DNA of 53,120 nt from CAYONP01 sp964405335. GTDB lineage: Bacteria > Armatimonadota > UBA10988. A program made the position numbers and the translations under genes. Location of the stretch: assembly GCA_964405335.1 (NCBI GenBank), contig CAYONP010000033.1:1-53120 (forward strand), given 5' to 3'. This document shows, one piece after another, positions 1 through 7,181 of the stretch; position 1 is the first letter of the stretch; the number at the start of each line of letters is the position of its first letter. A model generated the notes under the pieces. The model was not told the DNA's origin. It ran no database searches and saw nothing but the letters and a program-made list of their open reading frames with translations.

Positions 1-26
1 CTGCGCGCGCCGACGTGCGTGCGTCG

Positions 27-95
27 GGCCCGGTCGCCGACCGGGCCGATGCTCGCCCGAACCCCGCGACACCTGTAGGGCGGGCTGTGCCCGCC
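27..95. repeat. Two intergenic stem-loops, one of the TAGGG family
   Basis: The first 186 bases hold no gene. Bases 27-47 form a perfect 9-bp stem with a GCC loop. Bases 76-95 read TAGGGCGGGCTGTGCCCGCC, a 7-bp stem preceded by TA. The second belongs to a palindrome type that recurs in other intergenic parts of this window (14047, 25053, 36631, 42815, 42924). No T-tract follows, so these are not classical intrinsic terminators, although they lie just past the end of the upstream-oriented operon. Confidence 0.6.
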
Positions 96-186
96 ACGAG
101 ACCTTCGGTCACCGAGGCGAGGCAGCCGGCGCGCGTTGTCCAACGCCATCGACTGCTCCGCCGATCGCAAGGCCGACCAAGGTAGG

Positions 187-1203
187 CTACTCTGCCGCCA
201 CCACCACCGCCTTCAACGCCTCACCAACGCGCGCCGCCTCAACCGCCTCCGCCGCCTGCTCCAGCGTGAACCGATGCGTGACCAACCGCGCCGCATCACT
301 CATCAATACGCCGCTCAGCAACGCCAGCGCGCGGCGGTTCTGCACCGCCGTCGAGCCGTGCGCGCCGACCACCGTCAGCTCGGGATAGTGGATCCGGTTG
401 GTGTCCAGAGTCACCATCGACCCGCCCGGCGGCAGGCCGCCGAAGAAACTCGCCCGGCCGCCCGGCGCCAGCCATTCGAGACACGCCGCCTGCGCCGCCG
501 GCGAGGGCGCCGCGACGATGACCACGTCGGCCCCGCCGTCGGTTCGCGCGCGGATGTCCGACGGTTCGATCGCCTCGCCCAGGCCCATTGTCACGGCGTG
601 GGCCAGGCGCTCGGGCCGCTGCTCGACCAACAGCACCCGCGCCCCGGCCGCGCGGGCCAGCATTGCGTGCATCAGGCCGATCGGCCCGCAGCCGACGATC
701 GCGACCGTCTCGCCGGCCTCGAGCCGGGTCAGCTCCTGGCCGTTGAGGCAGCAGGCGAGCGGTTCGGTCAGCGCGGCCAGCTCGTCGGGCAGGTCGTCGG
801 GCACCGCCAGCACGTGTCCCTGCGCGACCGCCTCGGCCGGGACGGCCATCCGCTCGGCAAAGGCGCCGGCGAACTGGTAACCGATGGTGCGCAGCGAAGG
901 GCAGCGGTTGGTCTGCCCGGCGCGGCAGAAGCGGCAGGCGCCGCAGCCGATCGCCGGGGCGACGGTGACCCGCCGGCCGACCGGCCAATCCGCCGAGTCC
1001 GACTCGAGAATGGTGCCAACCAGCTCGTGTCCGAGCACCTGCGGCGGCGTGATCTGGTGATGCCCCGCGGCGACGATGCGCACATCGCTGCCGCAGACCG
1101 CGCAGGCGGAGATGCCGAGCAGCAATCCGCCGGGCGGGCAGGACGGCTCGGGCACCGTTTCGACGGCGAATCGGCCGGGCCCGCGAAAGACGGCGGCCCT
1201 CAT
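187..1203 (-). CDS. Zinc-dependent medium-chain alcohol/polyol dehydrogenase
   Basis: A 338-residue NAD(P)-dependent MDR-family dehydrogenase, of the sorbitol/threonine dehydrogenase type by length and layout. Catalytic zinc ligands are visible as C37 (CAVCGSD), H59 and E60 (GHE). The structural zinc site has C87, C90, C93 and C101. The Rossmann loop is GCGPIG near residue 166. The start is the ATG at 1203, which overlaps the stop of the preceding secreted-protein gene as ATGA and implies translational coupling. A longer reading upstream has no support. It is the only clearly cytoplasmic enzyme in this four-gene operon, so it probably oxidises a sugar alcohol or sugar released by the secreted proteins. 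Family is certain; substrate is inferred only from context. Confidence 0.93.
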   Translation of the reverse strand: MRAAVFRGPGRFAVETVPEPSCPPGGLLLGISACAVCGSDVRIVAAGHHQITPPQVLGHELVGTILESDSADWPVGRRVTVAPAIGCGACRFCRAGQTNRCPSLRTIGYQFAGAFAERMAVPAEAVAQGHVLAVPDDLPDELAALTEPLACCLNGQELTRLEAGETVAIVGCGPIGLMHAMLARAAGARVLLVEQRPERLAHAVTMGLGEAIEPSDIRARTDGGADVVIVAAPSPAAQAACLEWLAPGGRASFFGGLPPGGSMVTLDTNRIHYPELTVVGAHGSTAVQNRRALALLSGVLMSDAARLVTHRFTLEQAAEAVEAARVGEALKAVVVAAE

Positions 1204-3860
1204 GGCATCAGCGTGAGCGAGACGAAGTTGTGCGGCTCGAACGGCCCGCGCCAGCCGTATTGCCCGTCCCAGCGCGGCGAGTCGGGCCAGCGGACGGCAA
1301 AGCGGAGGCCGATCGCCTCGCCCGGCTGGCACTGCAGCCCGCACTCAGGCTTGCGCCGCAGGCGCACCGTGGCGGCGTAGCCGCGCTCGTCGGTGACCTG
1401 CTCGAACGTCCAGTCGTCGGGCCCGATGGCCGCCTCGTCCCAGAACGGCCAGCGGCCCGGCACGCCGCAGTTCTGGAAGGTCACCCGGCAGGGGCTGTCG
1501 GCGTTGGCGGGATCGATGGTCACCTGGTAGTTGTCGCCGCCGAGGTACCAGCCGTTGTCGTCGGCGTCGAGCATGAAGGTCAGCCGCTCGGGCACCTCGG
1601 GCGAGGTGATCCGCACGGTCAGCGCGTCGACGTCCCAGCCGAGGTGGAAGTCGGCCCGGCCGTGGACATCGTCGATCCAGGCGAATCGGCGCGGCAGCCC
1701 GCGGCGCAGCTCGGGGTCGATGGGGTAGAGTGGGTAGCGGTCGGCGCCGTCGAGGGTGCCGTCGCCGTCTGTGTCGGGGTTGGTCGGGTCGGCGCCGAGC
1801 CGCGCATACGGCCCGGCGAAGATCTCTCCCAGGCCGTCGATCAGCCACTGGCTGGCCATCAGCTCCATCAGGTCGTCCAGCCCGTCGTCGTCGGTGTCGG
1901 TCGCGGCGGGCGACGAGCCGAACCGCGCCTCATCGACCGGCACGCGCGGCTCGTCGTCGGGCAGGCCGTCGCCGTCGGCGTCGGCGGTCTGGAACACCTC
2001 GCCGAAGCGACAGATGAAGTAGCGCTGCCACTGGTCGGCCGGGCGGAACGGCCAGTCCATGTCGTCGCGGGTGACGTAACCGGCCCACCACCAGAGTAGC
2101 CAGGCGTTGCCGTCCCAGTGCTCGCCGTGCTTGTGGGCGGTCTGGTCCCACGGCTGGAAGTGGTTGAAGATCCAGTCGACCCCAAGGCTGTTGGCCCACA
2201 GTGCGTCGAGCCCGTGGCCGAACTCGTGGCAGAACAGCCAGGCGTGGTTGTACATCGCCCGCCAGGCGCATTTCGCGTTGCCCGGGCCCCATTCGGGCCC
2301 GATGGTCCCGCCGCCGGTGGCCGGCTGGAACCAGCGGTCGTTCGCTTCGTCATAGACCGGCTCATAGCTGATGAAGATGCGCCCGTCATAGTCGCCGATG
2401 TCGCGGTTGTTGGCCTGCAGCACCTCCATCAGCCGCGCCTCGTCGCCGGGCGAGTAGCCGACTCCGTAGACGTTGTTGTCGGGCACGACGAAGCGCTCGG
2501 GGTCGACCACATAGTCGACATCGATGAACACCCGGCCGCCGGTGTTGACCCAGTACCAGCGCACGCAGTCGGCCAGCTCGCGCTTGATCCGCTCGATCTC
2601 CGAGTCGGGGCAGACCGCGATGGGGCAGTCGCGCTCCTGGTCTTTCTCGCGAATGGTCTGCGCGAAGATGCAGACGATCACCCGCAGGCGGATGTACTGC
2701 GTCATGCCCGCTGGCGCGGCGGTGTAGAAGGCGAGCTTCTCGGAGCGCTGCCCGGCCAGCGCATCCTCGACCCAGGCGAGGTAGCGCTGACCCGCCTCGA
2801 GCCCGGCCACGGCCACTGTCTGCTGGGTGCTGGGCAGCGCCGTCTCGAACACGCCGACGTAGTCGCCGCCGCGGATCATCTCCTCTTTCGGCGTCGGGTT
2901 GCTGACCAAGGTGCGGCCGGCCGCCGCGCGGGTGACGTGCAGCCGCGCCGGCCGAGCCCGGTCGCTGCGCCAGGCGAAGGTGGCCGTGGTGCGGTCGGCG
3001 GCGGTGAGCCGCAGGCCCGCGTCGGTCAGCGGCACGGGACCGGTGGCGCCGAGCCAGGCGAGCTGCTGGTCAGGGTCGTCGAGGGTGAAGTAGAAGCCGT
3101 ACCCGCCGTCGTCGTTGACCACCTTGAGCAGGAACTCGTTGCGCCCAGCGACCAGGTCGACCTCGAACGAGTCCTGGTCGGGCTCGGCGCCGCGGTGGAG
3201 GTTGTTGGCGAAGACCAGCTCGCCGTTGCACCAGACCTTGACCGAGTCGTCGCTGCCCAGGCTGACCCGCGCCCGCCGCGCGACGGGGCTGGTGCAGACG
3301 CCGTAGATGTAGGTGGCGCAGTTCTCGGTCGGGCCGATGGCGCGGTTGAGGTCATGGTAGCCCCGCTCATCGACGGCGGAGGCGTTGTATGGCTGCCAGC
3401 GCACGCGGCGGCCGCCCTTGCCGGGATACTCGCCGGCCAGGTCGATGCCCTGCTCGGGCGGGAAGGCCTGGTCGTGCGCCACTTCGCGGTTGCCCTCGAA
3501 CGGCCCACAGACGAGCCACGGCCCGGCGCGGCTGAGCCGCACGTCGTAGCGCGCCAACTCGCGGCCGTTGAGCTGGGCATAGACCGGGAAGTCCCACAGC
3601 GCGCCGGCTCCGGCAGGCTGCACCAGGCCGTCGATGCGCAGCGTCGTCTCGCCGGCCGGCACCTCGCGGGTCAGTGGCCCGCCCAGCTCGAACGGCGCAT
3701 CGACCACGATGCTCAGCGGGCCCGGCCGGTTGAGCGTGACCAGCAGCGGCGTTGGCGCGGGGGCGTCGGCCGGCTGCTCGCTCAGCGTCAGCGGCACGTC
3801 GACACGCAGCTCGAGCGGCCCGCCGGCGAGCCAGAGCGACACGGCCAACCAGAATGTCAT
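1200..3860 (-). CDS. Secreted multidomain protein with HEFGH zinc-metallopeptidase motif and CBM9-like C-terminus
   Basis: An 886-residue exported protein. A hydrophobic signal (MTFWLAVSLWLAGG) is followed by beta-rich modules: a PA14-like segment near residue 200 (GSDDSVKVWCNGELVF) and an Fn3-like segment at about 285-380. A central region carries HEFGHGLD near residue 545, a zincin HExxH motif. Acidic DxDxDG calcium-binding repeats of thrombospondin type 3 style follow at about 640-720 (DTDDDGLDDL, DTDGDGTLDG). The C-terminal region (WIDDVHGRADFHLGWD onward) resembles a CBM9-like domain. The start at 3860 is chosen because GAGGAG lies 6 nt upstream; the ATG at 3866 directly abuts that sequence. 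It sits 27 nt after the pectate-lyase-like gene and overlaps the dehydrogenase. A function in extracellular degradation is inferred; whether the zincin is active is unknown. Confidence 0.85.
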   Translation of the reverse strand: MTFWLAVSLWLAGGPLELRVDVPLTLSEQPADAPAPTPLLVTLNRPGPLSIVVDAPFELGGPLTREVPAGETTLRIDGLVQPAGAGALWDFPVYAQLNGRELARYDVRLSRAGPWLVCGPFEGNREVAHDQAFPPEQGIDLAGEYPGKGGRRVRWQPYNASAVDERGYHDLNRAIGPTENCATYIYGVCTSPVARRARVSLGSDDSVKVWCNGELVFANNLHRGAEPDQDSFEVDLVAGRNEFLLKVVNDDGGYGFYFTLDDPDQQLAWLGATGPVPLTDAGLRLTAADRTTATFAWRSDRARPARLHVTRAAAGRTLVSNPTPKEEMIRGGDYVGVFETALPSTQQTVAVAGLEAGQRYLAWVEDALAGQRSEKLAFYTAAPAGMTQYIRLRVIVCIFAQTIREKDQERDCPIAVCPDSEIERIKRELADCVRWYWVNTGGRVFIDVDYVVDPERFVVPDNNVYGVGYSPGDEARLMEVLQANNRDIGDYDGRIFISYEPVYDEANDRWFQPATGGGTIGPEWGPGNAKCAWRAMYNHAWLFCHEFGHGLDALWANSLGVDWIFNHFQPWDQTAHKHGEHWDGNAWLLWWWAGYVTRDDMDWPFRPADQWQRYFICRFGEVFQTADADGDGLPDDEPRVPVDEARFGSSPAATDTDDDGLDDLMELMASQWLIDGLGEIFAGPYARLGADPTNPDTDGDGTLDGADRYPLYPIDPELRRGLPRRFAWIDDVHGRADFHLGWDVDALTVRITSPEVPERLTFMLDADDNGWYLGGDNYQVTIDPANADSPCRVTFQNCGVPGRWPFWDEAAIGPDDWTFEQVTDERGYAATVRLRRKPECGLQCQPGEAIGLRFAVRWPDSPRWDGQYGWRGPFEPHNFVSLTLMP

Positions 3861-3887
3861 GCCCATCTCCTCGAGCGGCGCGACCGG

Positions 3888-6800
3888 TTACGGCGCCACC
3901 TCGAACAACGCGCTGCGGACCAGCGAACCGACCGTGCCGTCGCCACGCAACACGGCATAGCGCAGCTCGCGCAGGCCGGCGCCGCGCATCGCCACCGGCT
4001 CGGCGTAGACCGGCGACTCGGCCGTCGGGTTGGTCCCGTCAAGGGTGTAGATCAGCCGCACCCCGGCCGGCGCGGTGAGCGTGACGCGCGCCCCTGGCGC
4101 CACCCGCCCGCCGGACGGATCGCAGGTCACCTGCCCCTCGTCGCCGCCCATCGACGAGGTGATTTCGAGGTTGTCCAGGTAGCTCTCGAACGGCTGCGCG
4201 CTATGGCTGTCATAGGCGAACAGGATGGCGGTGATGGTCCGCCCCGCCGCGGCGCCGAGCGAGACCTCGATGGTCGTCCAGGCGCCGGGCGTGCCGCGCT
4301 CATTGGCCGGGTGCGTGCCGCCGCCGCCGCGCTGTCCGATGCCCAGGTCGCGCAGCGTCGCGCCGTCGCTGAACAGCAGGTCGACGCCGCTCGCGCGCGA
4401 GGCGGCATCGCCGGGGCGGACCGCGTAGCGCAGCACGGTGTCTTCCATCACTTGCAGCGGTCCGTCGAACAGGCGGAAGTAGGCGAAGGCGTAGTCGTCG
4501 TCAGGCCGGCCGCTAATGCGCAGCGCGCGTGAACCCTCGAACCCCTCGCCGTCGGCCGGCCGGCAGCTCGCCTCGCTGACCGCGCGGATCCCGCCGCCGG
4601 TGGTGGCAATCGTGTCGACCAACGGCTGCGGCGCATCGTCCTCGAAGTTCGTGGCGAAAGACGTCGGACCGGTCGCCCGGCGGACCACCGAGGCGCTGTT
4701 GGCCACCGCGTCCAGCCGCTCGCCGGCGGCATTGGCGATGCGGAACGGCCCGCGCTCGAGGTTGCCGACCAGCCGTACCGACTCGGCCAGCGGGCCGACC
4801 TCGACCGCGGCCTCGCCCTTGGCCGGGAAGATGCCCGACTCGACCGTGACCCGGCCGCCGGTGATATAGAGCGGGCCGCTGATGTTGTTCCACTGCTGGA
4901 TGAGCACCTCGCCGCCGGCGATCCGGCCGCCGACGTTGCCCGCCCACATCTGGTTGCAGAAGAACCGCGCCCGGCCGGTGAACTGCTCGGTGGTCACCAT
5001 CCCGCCGACCTCGTACTCCGACAGCGGCACGAGCTGCGCCAGGACGAAGTCGACCTCGCGCCCGCCCTCGAGCACCGCCGACCGGCTGACCGTGTCGCTG
5101 CCGTGGATCAGCACCGTCGCGTTGGCCCCGCCCTCGTCGTCGCGGAAGGCGATGCCGTCGTGCGCGGCGTAGAGAAACGTGCGCCGGATCCGTTCGTCGT
5201 CACAGCGGCCGAAGACCAGCGCCTCGAGGTAATGGCGCTGCTGGTCGATCACCCCGCCGAACGCGTCGCCACCATACTCCGGCCGCGGCAGGCTGTCGTG
5301 CAGCCGGGCCGAGTAGTGCGGGTTCATCTGCACATCCTCGACCCAGCCCGGCCCGGCGCACTTGCTGACGTGCAGCCCGCGCCGGAAGAAGGTGCCGGCC
5401 AGGTACGAGATGACGTGACCATCGGACGGATGGGTCCAGAATTCGATCCCGTTGTAGCTGTTGCCGCAGGTCACATCGCGCAGCCAACAACCCGGGCCAA
5501 GCGACTGCACCGTCCAGGGGTAGGGCGCGAACTCGGTCAAGTTCTGCTCGGGATACCAGAAGGTGATGCCCCGCAGACCAGCGCCCTCGGCCAGGCTGAC
5601 GAACGGCACACCCTCCTCGTTGCCGCGGTTCGCCGTCGGCATCAGCACCGAGCCGGCCGAGACGGTGTGGTGCGGCACATCGAAGATGCCGCGCAGCTCC
5701 ACCCCGCTGGGAACGGTGATCTCGCCGGCGAAGCGGTAATTGCCGGCCGGCACGTAGACCGTGCCGCCGCCAGCCGCGCCGGCCGCATCGAGCGCCGCCT
5801 GGAACGCGGCCGTGTTGTCGTCCAGGTCGGGCGAGGCGCCGTGGTCGGTGACCAGCACCAGGTTCGGCGTCGGCAGCTTCGGCCAGCGCAGGCTGCTCGG
5901 CTCGGGCCGCGGGCAAAGCGCCGGGTTGGCCCCGCTCGCGGCGACCTGCACGTCGCCGGTCGATTGGTTCTCGACCCGCGCCGGCTCATCGGCCGCCGAG
6001 CCGAGGATGCGCGCCCGGCGCACCCCCTCACCCAGCCGCACCAGCGGGCTGGCGCCGTAGCGGCAGGCCTGCATGACCAGTTGCCCGGCGACGGTCTCGA
6101 CCGCCGCGCCGCCGGCGCTCAGCTCGCAATGGTGCAGGGTCAACGTGCCGGTGCCCTGCTGCAGCAGGCCGACGCCCGCCTCGCTGCGCAGCGTGCAGGC
6201 GGTGAACTGGGCCACCGTGTCGAACGTCTCGGTGCAGCGCACCGCCGCGGTGTCGCCCTCGAAGGTGCACCAGGCGGCGGCCAGGCCGATGCCGTTGAGC
6301 TTGTCGAACTGCAGCCCGACATCGCCCGAGAGGTGGCAGTCGAGCATCACCCCGTTGGTCGTGCCCTGCTCGCCCGGCCGCAGCTTGACCCCGATGGCGT
6401 AACCGCGGACGGTCAGGCGGTCGAGATACTGCCAGTCGCTGCGGCCCATGTCGATCCCGATCGCCTCGCGCCGCAGCCAGGTGCGCAGCGCCTCGGCGGC
6501 GGCGCCGGCCGGCGCGCCGGGCAGGCCGCTGGTCTCCCACACCTCCGGGCTGAACTCCGTGTCGACCACCCGGCCGATGTCGGTCACGGTGTCGATCCGG
6601 ATGCCCGTCTTCAGCGCCGTGGCGGTGACGTTGCGGATGGTGTGCAGCTCGTTCCACTCGGGTCCGATGCTGATCGCCTGCCAGGCGTTGACCAGCCGGA
6701 CCTGCTCGACGGTGGTGTTATCACCGGTCGCCGCGGCGCTAGTGCGCAGCGTCCAGGGGTAGGGCACCGGCGCGGCGGCCACCTGCTCGGGGTGCCAGAA

Positions 6801-7181
6801 GGTGACATAACGCACCCCCGAGCCGCGTTCCATGGTCACCGTCGCCGGCGCGTCGGGCTCGCCCCGGCCGCCATAGACGGCGAGGATGGTCTCGTCCTGC
6901 CCGGCGCCGAGCAGAATCACGCCCTCGCGCAGCACGATCGGCCCGTCGAGCCGGTAGCGGCCGGGGGCGAGATAGAGCACCGCCCCGCCGGCCGCCGCGC
7001 AGCGGTCGATCGCCGCCTGAAGCATCGCCGTCGCATCGCCGGCGGGCGGCTCGAGCGTCAGGCTGGCGACGAAGACCTCGTCGCTCGCCACCGGCGAGTC
7101 GATTACCACCGGACGCAGCGCGGCGGGGTCAGCGTTCACCGCGCTGCTCGCGGCGATCACGAGGCAAAGTAGGCGAGGCAT
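3888..7181 (-). CDS. Secreted double right-handed beta-helix protein (pectate lyase 3/GH55-like) with chitobiase-type C-terminal domain
   Basis: A 1097-residue exported protein with signal MPRLLCLVIAASSAVNA. Two pectate-lyase-3/GH55-type beta-helix modules are recognisable by their N-terminal caps. The first is near residue 50 (AAIDRCAAAGGAVLYLAPGRY). The second is near residue 450 (DHGASPDLDDNTAAFQAALD, then GGTVYVPAGNYRF). The last 80 residues look like a CHB_HEX_C domain (YTLDGTNPT followed by SPVYAEPV). Start 7181 is preferred over 7193 because GGAG lies 6 nt upstream of it and the signal peptide then begins cleanly. Its 5' end overlaps the upstream gene by 53 bp. Substrate is unknown: the fold occurs in polysaccharide lyases, hydrolases and epimerases. 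Confidence 0.88.
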   Translation of the reverse strand: MPRLLCLVIAASSAVNADPAALRPVVIDSPVASDEVFVASLTLEPPAGDATAMLQAAIDRCAAAGGAVLYLAPGRYRLDGPIVLREGVILLGAGQDETILAVYGGRGEPDAPATVTMERGSGVRYVTFWHPEQVAAAPVPYPWTLRTSAAATGDNTTVEQVRLVNAWQAISIGPEWNELHTIRNVTATALKTGIRIDTVTDIGRVVDTEFSPEVWETSGLPGAPAGAAAEALRTWLRREAIGIDMGRSDWQYLDRLTVRGYAIGVKLRPGEQGTTNGVMLDCHLSGDVGLQFDKLNGIGLAAAWCTFEGDTAAVRCTETFDTVAQFTACTLRSEAGVGLLQQGTGTLTLHHCELSAGGAAVETVAGQLVMQACRYGASPLVRLGEGVRRARILGSAADEPARVENQSTGDVQVAASGANPALCPRPEPSSLRWPKLPTPNLVLVTDHGASPDLDDNTAAFQAALDAAGAAGGGTVYVPAGNYRFAGEITVPSGVELRGIFDVPHHTVSAGSVLMPTANRGNEEGVPFVSLAEGAGLRGITFWYPEQNLTEFAPYPWTVQSLGPGCWLRDVTCGNSYNGIEFWTHPSDGHVISYLAGTFFRRGLHVSKCAGPGWVEDVQMNPHYSARLHDSLPRPEYGGDAFGGVIDQQRHYLEALVFGRCDDERIRRTFLYAAHDGIAFRDDEGGANATVLIHGSDTVSRSAVLEGGREVDFVLAQLVPLSEYEVGGMVTTEQFTGRARFFCNQMWAGNVGGRIAGGEVLIQQWNNISGPLYITGGRVTVESGIFPAKGEAAVEVGPLAESVRLVGNLERGPFRIANAAGERLDAVANSASVVRRATGPTSFATNFEDDAPQPLVDTIATTGGGIRAVSEASCRPADGEGFEGSRALRISGRPDDDYAFAYFRLFDGPLQVMEDTVLRYAVRPGDAASRASGVDLLFSDGATLRDLGIGQRGGGGTHPANERGTPGAWTTIEVSLGAAAGRTITAILFAYDSHSAQPFESYLDNLEITSSMGGDEGQVTCDPSGGRVAPGARVTLTAPAGVRLIYTLDGTNPTAESPVYAEPVAMRGAGLRELRYAVLRGDGTVGSLVRSALFEVAP

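Noticed and set aside
2118..4532. Long plus-strand open frame of 804 codons opposite the zincin and beta-helix genes
   Set aside because: Antisense shadow caused by high GC; low-complexity Arg/Val/Gly composition, no domain, while the minus strand carries a clear signal peptide and motifs.
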